Part shown: positions 18,163 through 26,900 of the stretch, piece by piece
Layout: each line of letters begins with the position of its first letter
Numbering within the stretch: the stretch's first letter is position 1
Source: Elusimicrobiota bacterium
GTDB lineage: Bacteria > Elusimicrobiota > Elusimicrobia > JACQPE01
Assembly: GCA_016180815.1 (NCBI GenBank)
Contig: JACPAN010000018.1
Span: 1 to 51,075, forward strand
Direction of reading: 5' to 3'
Length of the DNA stretch: 51,075 nt
The notes under the pieces: generated by a model
What the model was told of the DNA's origin: nothing
Database searches by the model: none
What the model saw: the letters and a program-made list of their open reading frames with translations, nothing else
Translations under genes and position numbers: made by a program

Positions 18163-18513
18163 ATGACAATCCGCATTATCCGTGAACCGATTTCTATGGC
18201 AGAACTCGCCAAAATGGCCGAAACCCAATTCGGCGATTTTGTCAAAGCGGTTGTGGACGTGGAACAGTCCATGATGGCGATCGGCGGCGAGCTTCACGCC
18301 GATGAAGAAACGATTCTTTTAGAAAATGGATCGCAACAAAACAATTTGTGGGGCATTAACATCTATCCGCGCAAATCTAAAAAAGAATGGATTGAATTCG
18401 ATTCCATGATCAATGTGCGGCCATCCCAGAGCAACCGCTCAAGAGGCGTTGATGACGCAGGTTTACGGGCCAAAATCGAAGAAATCGCTGAAAAACTCAT
18501 CCGCAATCCATGA
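18163..18513 (+). CDS. DUF5674 family protein
   Basis: 116 residues. The sequence has the run of features of DUF5674: IIREPISMAELAKMAETQFG, VVDVEQSMMAIGGELHADEE, LLENGSQQNNLWGINIYP and a tail with IEFDSMINVRPSQSNRSRG. The function of the family is not known; the conserved acidic ELHADEE and the RPSQSNRSRG loop suggest a small binding or enzymatic fold. An AGGG ribosome site lies 7 bases before the ATG. It overlaps the next gene by 4 bases and diverges from metH. Confidence 0.8.
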   Translation: MTIRIIREPISMAELAKMAETQFGDFVKAVVDVEQSMMAIGGELHADEETILLENGSQQNNLWGINIYPRKSKKEWIEFDSMINVRPSQSNRSRGVDDAGLRAKIEEIAEKLIRNP

Positions 18514-18839
18514 GCACGAATCATCCTGAATTGGCGGCCGGACGATGGCATGCTCTTTCGCTGTTCAACCAGCTTGGGAACGTGGGCAGCGAACTCAGCC
18601 GCGCTATTCGTTGGAAGGAAAAAGATCCTCCTCTCTTTGACGGCGCCATGACCCGGGCTTTGGAACTGCTTGATCTCACCATCGCGGACCCTCGCTGGCA
18701 TGGACGCCTTAAAGAACTGGTTCGCGCCAGAGAATTTCTCTGCGATGCCTGGCTGGGCGGCCCGGAATATGGTTCCAAGCTAGAAGATTTAAACCGCTAT
18801 TTTTTTGAGTTTGCGATGGCCGCGCGCTTAAAAACTTAG
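18510..18839 (+). CDS. Uncharacterised small helical protein coupled to DUF5674
   Basis: 109 residues; I do not recognise the family. It is predicted mostly helical, with no signal peptide, membrane segment or cysteine cluster. Its ATG overlaps the DUF5674 stop codon (ATGA), so the two proteins are likely made together and may interact. Its TAG stop at 18837-18839 touches the TAG stop of the convergent aldolase-dehydrogenase gene with no base between them. Confidence 0.7.
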   Translation: MSTNHPELAAGRWHALSLFNQLGNVGSELSRAIRWKEKDPPLFDGAMTRALELLDLTIADPRWHGRLKELVRAREFLCDAWLGGPEYGSKLEDLNRYFFEFAMAARLKT

Positions 18840-20867
18840 CTATCGGGGCATGGCTTCGGGGAGGCCGCCGTCCACGGTCAAGAGCCCGCCGGTGGTGTAT
18901 TTGGCCTTGTCCGAAGCCAAATACACAAAAGCCTCGGCCACAGCTTCGGGCTCCAAAGGACCCACGCCCAAAAGATTGCGGGAACGGTAAGAAGCCAACG
19001 TTTGCTCCAACGAAGCGCCATTTTTCTTGGCTCGGTGGCCGGCCAATTTCATGAATAACGGCGTGTTGACGAAATCCGCATTAACGGCGTTGACACGAAT
19101 GCCTAAAGGCCCCAATTCTAAGGCCAGATTTTTAGCGAGCATCAAAGCCGCGGCTTTGGACGCAGTATACGCCGCGTTTTCCTTGGCCGGAACCATCGCT
19201 GCCTTGGACACATTGACTAAAATCGTGCCGCCGGCGCCCTGTTCTTTCATCAAGCGGCTGCCGATTTGAGCCGAAAGCAAAACGCCGCGGGCATTAACTG
19301 CGAAATGCCGGTCCCAAATATCTGTTTTAACGCCAGCCAAAGGAGCCGGTTCGCAATAACCCGCATTGGCGACGATAATATCGACTCCGCCGAAAACGCG
19401 CGCGGCTTGCTCAAAAGCCCGGGCGACGCTTGATTCCCGGCTGACATCCACGGCCACGGCAGAGGCCCGGTCGGCGTCTTTGGTGTCGCGGCCGATCTCT
19501 TGAGCTGTTTCAATGGCTAAGGCAGCGTTGAGATCCGCAGCGATCACATGCGCTCCGCGCTTGGCAAAAGCCCCGGCCACAGCCCTGCCAATGCCGGAAC
19601 CGGCGCCGGTAACAAAAACGACTTTACGGTGAAACTCCGGCTTTGGGCCTTTGACCTTGGCCAACTCAAGGGACCAATAGTCCACATCAAAAAGCTCTTG
19701 TTCGGATATAAAGGAAAAACGGTCAAGGCCGCAGGCTGCTTCGATCACACGCATACTATGTCGATAGCAGGTGGCTGCCAAACGCGCGCGAGCTTTGGTA
19801 TCAGCCGCAGCCACAAGGCCCACCCCAGGCAGCAGAAGAATTTTGGGCCGGGGTTCAAGCATTCCCTGGCCGTTTTGATGGCGGTTGAAATAACGCCGGT
19901 ACTCGTTTTCATAGGAAACAAAGGCCTTTTTCAAAACAGTTTTGGCTTTTTCAAGCGGCGCCCGGGAAAAATCAAAAGGAATATACAGCGGCTGCCGGCC
20001 GCAGCGCAGGATATGCTCCAAGGTGGCGTAACCGGCGCGGGCCAAGGCCGCGGCTTTTTGCGAATGAATAAAGCGCAAAGCCTCGGCAGACGCGTCCCAA
20101 TGCAATAAAGCGCCCTTTGAAAGTCCGCGCAAAAAAGGAAACAACGAACTTAATGCTTTGGGTTGATGGGAGGCCGGAGCAAAACGCGCGGAACCGAGGG
20201 ATTGAGCGCGGCGGGAACGAATTTTAATAAAGCGTTCAGCGCGATTAATGAAGGCATGAAGCCGCGTGTAACATTCCCTTGGCGTATCCGCCCAAACCAC
20301 CAAACCATGGTGCTCCAAAACCATGCCTTGAGCTTTATCAATACGAGTAATGCGGGCCAGGCTTTTGGCTAAGGGAAAACCCGGGCGTTGATAGGGTAAA
20401 AAAACAAGGCGCTCGCCGAAAACTTCCTGCATCCACATTCCGGCATTGGGCGTATTGGTTAAAGCCTGGGTGGCAAAATCATGGGTATGCGCGATCACGC
20501 GATACGGCAAAAACGCATGTAACGGTGTTTCAACCGAAGGAGCCGGGCCCGGAGCCACGGCTGCCTTGCTCATCAAGTCCATCATGGATTCATCGGAGCA
20601 ATCATCGTAATGCTTCAAATCATCAAGAGAACGAATAGCCAGATGAGCAAAATCCTTTTTATCAACCGAGGCCAAGTCCGAACCGCTGCCTTTGACGACG
20701 AGAATATCCTGCTCGCGGCCCAAACGGTCCTTTTCTTTAACCTTGATCGAGGTATTGCCGCCGCCGGGTTGGGTCAACGTCGAATCAGCGCCGATTAAGC
20801 GAGAGAGATGAATGAGCTGGCTGATAGGGTCGGTTCCGGCCTTTCGATCATTCCACAGAAATTTCAT
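18840..20867 (-). CDS. Bifunctional class II aldolase / short-chain dehydrogenase
   Basis: 675 residues, a known two-domain arrangement. The N-terminal class II aldolase/adducin domain has GGGNTSIKV, the metal His pair in IAHTHDFATQALTN and MVLEHHGLVVWAD. The C-terminal SDR begins VVFVTGAGSGIGRAVAGAF near residue 425 and has the YTASKAA catalytic pair and GIRVNAVNADFVNTPLF. Relatives include the rhamnulose-phosphate aldolase/lactaldehyde dehydrogenase proteins of the YuxG/RhaEW type. A sugar-phosphate or deoxysugar is therefore the probable substrate, but no sugar catabolism genes are nearby. It overlaps the hydrolase gene by 4 bases. Confidence 0.88.
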   Translation of the reverse strand: MKFLWNDRKAGTDPISQLIHLSRLIGADSTLTQPGGGNTSIKVKEKDRLGREQDILVVKGSGSDLASVDKKDFAHLAIRSLDDLKHYDDCSDESMMDLMSKAAVAPGPAPSVETPLHAFLPYRVIAHTHDFATQALTNTPNAGMWMQEVFGERLVFLPYQRPGFPLAKSLARITRIDKAQGMVLEHHGLVVWADTPRECYTRLHAFINRAERFIKIRSRRAQSLGSARFAPASHQPKALSSLFPFLRGLSKGALLHWDASAEALRFIHSQKAAALARAGYATLEHILRCGRQPLYIPFDFSRAPLEKAKTVLKKAFVSYENEYRRYFNRHQNGQGMLEPRPKILLLPGVGLVAAADTKARARLAATCYRHSMRVIEAACGLDRFSFISEQELFDVDYWSLELAKVKGPKPEFHRKVVFVTGAGSGIGRAVAGAFAKRGAHVIAADLNAALAIETAQEIGRDTKDADRASAVAVDVSRESSVARAFEQAARVFGGVDIIVANAGYCEPAPLAGVKTDIWDRHFAVNARGVLLSAQIGSRLMKEQGAGGTILVNVSKAAMVPAKENAAYTASKAAALMLAKNLALELGPLGIRVNAVNADFVNTPLFMKLAGHRAKKNGASLEQTLASYRSRNLLGVGPLEPEAVAEAFVYLASDKAKYTTGGLLTVDGGLPEAMPR

Positions 20868-21739
20868 GAACGATTCCCCTGTGTTGCGTTCAACGCACGC
20901 TCACGGGCAAAAATGGTGATCAAACGAGCGAGCCGCAGCGGATTGTCCAAATGAGGACAATGCCCGAAACCTTCGGGCTCTTCGATCACAGAACCTTCGG
21001 GTAAATGCCGCTTGAAATAGCCGGCATGATTGGGCGGCATCACCCTATCCGAGCGGCCCCAAATCAACATGACGGGCATGGTAAAAGACCCCAGCTCCTC
21101 GGGCGTGAAATGACGGTCGGGCTTGGCTGATTCCAAAATATCCGTAATTAAGGGGCGGGCGAACAGCCGGTGAACACCCGGCGCGATCAAAGGCGTATAC
21201 CAGGGCGCTCGATGATACAGACGGCGTAAAAATTCCCTGGCCTGGGCCGGGGAATGGCGCGGAAAAATCTTGAAAAAATTGGCCATTTCCGATGGGCTCA
21301 TGGGCGCGCCGGCGGGGGAAACAAGAATCAGGCCGCGGGTTAAGCCGGGATGTTCAAGAGCCCATTTAACGGCAAACGCTCCGCCCAAAGAATTGCCGAA
21401 AATGACCGCCGCCCCGGTCCCCAATTCCGGCTTGAGCGCCTGAGTCAAATGTTCATAAAGAGTGTCGAGCGTCGCAAAGCGGGGCACCTCGCTTAATCCA
21501 TGGCCCGGCGTATCAAAAGCCAAAACGCGGCTGAAATCCCGGCGCAAGGCTTCCATTAAAAACCCGAATGACGTGGCCGTCGTGCTGATCCCGTGAAATA
21601 AAACGACGGGAGGCAATTCGCCGTGGCCCGGCGCGTCAAAAAAATGGATGCGGCCGCCTGACGTTTGAGCCCAGCGGCTTTGAATGCCCCGGTTGTTCAG
21701 CCAGCGGCGTCCGAGTTTTTCCGTCAATTCGATCAACAT
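20864..21739 (-). CDS. Alpha/beta hydrolase
   Basis: 291 residues with the alpha/beta hydrolase signature: oxyanion-loop VVLFHGISTTATSFG, the nucleophile elbow FGNSLGGAFAVKWA (Ser near residue 119), a cap region, LIWGRSDRVMPP with the acid Asp, and the catalytic His in EEPEGFGHCPHLDNP. No signal peptide is visible. The substrate is unknown; the family includes esterases, C-C bond hydrolases and haloperoxidase-like proteins. It is co-transcribed with thiL, which it abuts without a gap. Confidence 0.85.
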   Translation of the reverse strand: MLIELTEKLGRRWLNNRGIQSRWAQTSGGRIHFFDAPGHGELPPVVLFHGISTTATSFGFLMEALRRDFSRVLAFDTPGHGLSEVPRFATLDTLYEHLTQALKPELGTGAAVIFGNSLGGAFAVKWALEHPGLTRGLILVSPAGAPMSPSEMANFFKIFPRHSPAQAREFLRRLYHRAPWYTPLIAPGVHRLFARPLITDILESAKPDRHFTPEELGSFTMPVMLIWGRSDRVMPPNHAGYFKRHLPEGSVIEEPEGFGHCPHLDNPLRLARLITIFARERALNATQGNRS

Positions 21740-22750
21740 TTATTTGAACGCCTGATAGCCGACGGTGTTCTCATCGACAAAAATTTCCCGTCCGTCCAAG
21801 TCCGAAACCCGCACCGCGCCCGAACCCTTCATCACCCGTCCTATGGGATAGGCCTCGGGCAAAAAACGATTAACCATGCGCGCGGAGGAAGTCGAGGTAA
21901 ACAACAATTCATAATCCTCGCCCCCGTATAAAAAATAATCAACCAACGGTTTCCGGCGCATAGCCGACCACTGGCCAAGAATTTTTGGGATCGGGATTTG
22001 CCTCAAATTGACCTCAAAATCAACGCGGGAAAGCTTGGCCATCCATAATAGCGCGCAGGCTAATGAATCGGATAAATCCATGGCCGCCCGGGAGATGTTG
22101 CGCACGGATAAACGCGCGCCCTCGACCAAGCGAAGAGGAGGACGCTTATGGGCCTGGGCTAACGACGCGAACAACGCGGGCTTCTGCCCTGAATCCAAGT
22201 ATTCCAGCCCGGCTTTGGCGAGCCCGATCGGGCCTGATATCCACAGCGTTTCCCCCGGCCTGGCCTGGGACCGCAAAAGAAGACGGGCCCGTTCGGACAC
22301 CGCTAAAACAGTGACCGTGACAAACCCGCCCCCGTGTTGATGCCCATTGGAGTTCTGGGGAATTTCGGTCAAATCCCCTCCTAAAATTTTAACCCGCCAT
22401 TTTCCGGCTTCCCGGCGCAAAGCCGCCAGAAAATCGTCGAATTCCGAGGCTGGCGCCCGGCGTCCCAAGCCCATGGCCACCAGAGCCGAACAATGCTCCC
22501 CCCCGCCCATGGCCGCCACATCGCTTAAAGCCGTGCGCAGGGATTTAACCGCCAATTCCCCGGGCGACATCCACAACTTCCGGAAATGAGAATCTTCGAC
22601 CAAAGAATCCGTGCTGGCTAACAGCACCTTGCCGTCGCCTAAATCAAACCAGCCGCAATCATCGCCTAATTTAGCCTGGCGTCCCAAGGACGGCAAAATG
22701 CGCTGATGAATCAAACGGAATTCACCGATATCACTAAGTTTAGCGGCCAT
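21740..22750 (-). CDS. thiL: Thiamine-monophosphate kinase
   Basis: 336 residues from ATG at 22748-22750, where the protein begins MAAKLSDIGEFRLIHQRILP. That codon shares one base with the nnrD stop (TAATG), supporting coupling; a longer in-frame reading runs into nnrD. Motifs: KLGDDCGWFDLGDGKVLLASTD split over the N-terminal nucleotide and metal sites, SLRTALSDVAAMGG, and GGEDYELLFT in the C-terminal part. ThiL phosphorylates thiamine phosphate to the active diphosphate. This order (acpS, nnrD, thiL) is a housekeeping cluster. Confidence 0.94.
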   Translation of the reverse strand: MAAKLSDIGEFRLIHQRILPSLGRQAKLGDDCGWFDLGDGKVLLASTDSLVEDSHFRKLWMSPGELAVKSLRTALSDVAAMGGGEHCSALVAMGLGRRAPASEFDDFLAALRREAGKWRVKILGGDLTEIPQNSNGHQHGGGFVTVTVLAVSERARLLLRSQARPGETLWISGPIGLAKAGLEYLDSGQKPALFASLAQAHKRPPLRLVEGARLSVRNISRAAMDLSDSLACALLWMAKLSRVDFEVNLRQIPIPKILGQWSAMRRKPLVDYFLYGGEDYELLFTSTSSARMVNRFLPEAYPIGRVMKGSGAVRVSDLDGREIFVDENTVGYQAFK

Positions 22751-23637
22751 TAACGGTTCAATGTCTTTTTCATGGCCTCTGGGAGATGGGCCACGATGTC
22801 TTCCGCGTTCATGGACACTTCGCTTAACGCCCGGCAAGCCAAATCACCGGACAAACCGTGAAGATAAACAGCGGCCAAAACCCCCTGCAGATAATCCCCA
22901 ATGGGTACTTTACGGGCGGCCAGTTGCGCCACAAAAGCGCCCATTAATCCGGCCAACACATCGCCTGATCCGCCCTTGGCCATACCCGGATTGCCGGTCG
23001 GATTTTGCCAGGCTTGGGAACGGAAAAAAACCTTGCTTTTAAAACCCTTGAGAACCAACGCCGCGTTGGGATGATTTTTGGCGAAGGCCCGGCCCAAAGC
23101 CGGGCCCTTTTTGATCACTTCATCTTCAGGAATGCTCATCAAACGGCTGAATTCTTTTCGATGCGGGGTTAAACAACGAAACGCTTGGCCGTCCAACGGA
23201 GGCTTCACATTCAAAGCATCCGCGTCTAAAACCATGGGGATTTCCACTTCCTTGACCAAGGTCCGGATAAATTGAGTGGTTTGTTCCTGGCGGGTCAAAC
23301 CCGGGCCCACGACAATCGAAGTAACCCCGCGCTCCTTGGCATAGGTTTTAATCGTGCCTACAGCTCCCCAATCAACGGTGCCGTCCACGGTTTCCTCCAA
23401 CGGCAGAGTCAGGGCTTCGAGAATCTGGGAATAAACCAAAGCCTGAAGACTCCTCGGCGTGGCCAAAGTCACCAGGCCCGCGCCGCCGCGCAAAGCCGCC
23501 TTAGTGGTCAGCACTGCCGCGCCCAACAGGCGGCGGGACCCGGCCACGACCAGGCAATGCCCATAATCCCATTTCTGAGTCTCGGTCCGGCGCTTAGGCA
23601 GGGCTTTGCGGACAATGGCGGCGGTAACAGGCTTCAT
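22750..23637 (-). CDS. nnrD: ADP-dependent NAD(P)H-hydrate dehydratase
   Basis: 295 residues from ATG at 23635-23637, chosen because it overlaps the acpS stop as ATGA and starts MKPVTAAIVRKALPKRR; a longer reading lies inside acpS. The ribokinase-like dehydratase domain shows HCLVVAGSRRLLGAAVLTTK, the LTPHRKEFSRL stretch and the signature NPGMAKGGSGDVLAGLMGAF. It repairs hydrated NADH and NADPH. The N-terminal epimerase domain (NnrE) found fused in many bacteria is absent, so that activity must come from elsewhere. Confidence 0.93.
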   Translation of the reverse strand: MKPVTAAIVRKALPKRRTETQKWDYGHCLVVAGSRRLLGAAVLTTKAALRGGAGLVTLATPRSLQALVYSQILEALTLPLEETVDGTVDWGAVGTIKTYAKERGVTSIVVGPGLTRQEQTTQFIRTLVKEVEIPMVLDADALNVKPPLDGQAFRCLTPHRKEFSRLMSIPEDEVIKKGPALGRAFAKNHPNAALVLKGFKSKVFFRSQAWQNPTGNPGMAKGGSGDVLAGLMGAFVAQLAARKVPIGDYLQGVLAAVYLHGLSGDLACRALSEVSMNAEDIVAHLPEAMKKTLNR

Positions 23638-23990
23638 GATTCTGAATAAACCAAACAATAGGCGACCGCGTAATGATCGGAGTGAGAAAGAGTGATCGAG
23701 GCTTTCCATTTTTTTGGAAAACCTAACTTGCTCAAATCAAGGATCGGCTTGCCGTTATCCAAACGCTGGACCGTGATATCCCTCAAATTGACGCTGGGGC
23801 TGCTTAAAGCCTTCCATACGGCTTCTTTGGCCGCGAAACGCACAGCCAAACGCTCCCATTTTTTCCGGCTTTTCACGGCATAAGCCAATTCCTCTTTGCT
23901 GAAAACGCGGCTCAGGAAGCGGGGGTTTTTGCCGGCTTTTTTGATGCGTTCGATCTCGATGATATCAACGCCGGTGCCGATAATTGTCAT
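23634..23990 (-). CDS. acpS: Holo-[acyl-carrier-protein] synthase
   Basis: 118 residues, normal for AcpS. TIIGTGVDIIEIERIKKAG at the start holds the metal-binding Asp, RFAAKEAVWKAL holds the second metal and catalytic residues, and SITLSHSDHYAVAYC ends the fold. It moves the phosphopantetheine arm from CoA to acyl carrier protein for lipid synthesis. Its ATG overlaps the glmS stop by 4 bases, and its stop overlaps nnrD. Confidence 0.95.
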   Translation of the reverse strand: MTIIGTGVDIIEIERIKKAGKNPRFLSRVFSKEELAYAVKSRKKWERLAVRFAAKEAVWKALSSPSVNLRDITVQRLDNGKPILDLSKLGFPKKWKASITLSHSDHYAVAYCLVYSES

Positions 23991-26900
23991 TCAACCGTGA
24001 CGCTTTTGGCCAAATTCCTCGGCTGATCCACGTCCAATCCCTTCAAATTCGCCACATGATAAGCGAACAACTGCGCCGCGGCCACGGCCAACACAGGCTC
24101 GAAAAACTCATGCCCGGCGCCGGCCACCGCCAAATTCCGATGGCTCAATTTATCGAGACCATGATCGCCTTGGGTGATCACCGCTAAAATCCGGGCGCCG
24201 CGAGCCTTGGCCTCCTCTAAATTAGAACGGGTTTTTTCATACACCGAAGAATTCTTGGGACAGAAAGAAAACACGGGCATATCCTTGTCGATTAAGGCGA
24301 TGGGGCCGTGCTTCATTTCCCCGGCCGCGTAACCCTCGGCGTGAATGTAGGAGATTTCTTTTAATTTCAAAGCGCCTTCCAAGGCGATGGGGTACATCAT
24401 GTGCCGGCCTAAATACAAAAACCCCTTGGCTTCCTGGAATTCCCGGGCTAATTCGGCGACGGCCGGATCAAGATGGCTGATCGCGGACCTTAATTTATTG
24501 GGCAGCTCAAGAAGATCATGCGTCAATGCGCGGAATGCTTTGGCGCTTAATGTTCCCCTGACCCGTCCGAACCCCAGCGCCAATAAATATAAGGACGCTA
24601 ATTGCGCCATGAAAGCTTTGGTCGAAGCCACGCCGATTTCCGGTCCGCAACGCGTGTAAAGCGTTCCCTTGACCTGACGGGTCAATGTGGAGCCGATTTG
24701 ATTGATGATGCCCGTGGTGGCGACGCCCTTTGTTTGCGCGGCCAAACGCAACGCCGCGATGGTGTCCGCCGTTTCCCCGGATTGGCTGATGGCCACGGCC
24801 AATGTGCCGGGCTCAACGTTTCGGGAGGCATAGCGGAATTCGCTCGCGATTTCCGCACGCGCGGGCAGGCCCGCCCATTTTTCGAACAGATACTCCCCGA
24901 TCAACCCCGCATGAAAGGCCGTGCCGCAAGCCAAAAACTGAACCCGGCGCAGGGAACGGACCCGGGCTTTAGTGAGGCTGACCTCCTGAAGCAGGGAATC
25001 CAAATTTTCATCATAGGCGCGGGCGCGCAGCGTATCCTCGAACGAGCGCGGGCCCTCATGAATTTCCTTGAGCATGAAATGCTTGAACCCGCCCTTTTCC
25101 GCCATCAACGGGTCCCAGGGCACATCCTGAGGCGCGCGGCGCACCGGCGCGCCGGAAGCGGAAAAAATCTTAGGCGGCTGATGTTCCGCCAGCAAAACGA
25201 CTTCATTGTCCTCGACAAAAACGACTTTTTTGGTGAACGGAAGAAGCGCGGGGATGTCGCTAGCTAAGAACGACTCATCACGGCCTTGGCCAACGCCCAC
25301 GACCAAGGGGCAATCTTTGCGGATGCCCACGATGCGGCGCCCCCATGATTTGGACATCACCACCAGCGCATAAGCGCCGCGCAATTTTTTCAAAACCCGG
25401 CCCACGGCTTTCAAGACATCCCGGTCGGAAACGTTGACCCCTTCTTTTTTAGGCATCTCTTCCTCAAAAAGATGGGCCAGCACCTCGGTGTCCGTTTCCG
25501 AACGAAACGCATGTTTGCGTTTCAACAACTCTTCTTTAAGCTCCAGGTAATTCTCGATGATGCCGTTATGAACCAGAACCGTTTCACCCGAGCAATCCGT
25601 GTGCGGATGAGCGTTTTCTTCTGAAGGGCGGCCATGCGTCGCCCAGCGGGAGTTGTGCGACAGGATTCCGTTGGCAAAAAAATTTTCAAATTCTTCGACT
25701 TCAAGGTCGTAAACCGGTTTTCCGTTTGAAGAAATTCTTCGAACGGACACCACCTCTTGGTGGCGCACGTCAGCCGCTAAGAAACGCCTCATCCGGCCGA
25801 TCGTTTCCCGCGCCTGCGGCTCATTTTTGAACGCTTCAATGAATTTTTCAACCTGGCCATCGCTCAGGCGTCCCTCTCCGTCAAAAGGCCTCAACGCTGA
25901 TTTTTTGATTCCGGCGTCCAGCATCTTGGTTTTAATAATCGGTTTTTTAATCGGAACAGCCCAAGAAGAAAGATAAAAACCGTTGCGCTTTCCTTTAAGC
26001 GCATGATCCAACTGACGGCATTTACGATAAGACGAAAATCCGATCGCATCTCGAAATGCGACAAAGGAATCCCGGCGTGAAATCAACAAAGTCATTGATG
26101 TGCTGGGGCGACGATGGGACCTGTCCGGCTGAGATTCTCTTAACGAGGTCAAAATGCCGAAACGCAACAACCAACCCTGAATTTGCCGCACCAATTCCAA
26201 ATTAATCATGGTCAACCCGATTTGACCGGCAGACCGGGCTACGTAGCCTTCGGCATCGAATAAACCGCGCAGCAAACCTGCAAGGTGATCGCCGGGCAGG
26301 CCGCCCGCTTTCTCCATGAGTTCGCTCCGGCGCTGCGCGACATTGACGCGCATCCATTGGGCCAGGCCGAAACTGTTCATCTCCAAAAGATAGGCTTTGA
26401 CTTGCGGAATCGAGGCTATCCTGCCCCGCACATTGAAATGTTTTTGAGCCAGATTGCGATAAACTTCCAAAGTATCGCCGTCAGGGTCTTTAAAACGCAA
26501 CCCGCGCCGGCCGATATGCCCATCGCCCATCAAGTAACCGATGAATTGCATCACGCCCGGTTCCGATGATTGAGGCAGATGAACGAAACTGCCGTGGCGG
26601 CTATCCACCGGTTCGGCATCAGGCAAATTCAATCCGAGGGATTCCTTTAATTGGTTCAACAAAGGCTCGGCCACATTTCTGGATTCATCCCTGATATGTT
26701 CCATCATGGATGTGCTGACGCCGGCCATCTCCGCCACCCGCCTGCCTCCTCCATGATGCAACAAAGCCTCCTTGATGATGCCTCGCGACAGAGGACCGAG
26801 ACGGTAATATCGGGAAAGAGGAACCGGCTGAAACTTAATCGGCGCTCCCTCGCAATCCCATGACCTGGCATGGAGCAAAATGTCCCCGGGTTCAATCTCC

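Noticed and set aside
24602-25267. A 221-codon plus-strand open frame opposite the end of glmS
   Set aside because: Antisense shadow of the SIS domains; no start signal and no family.
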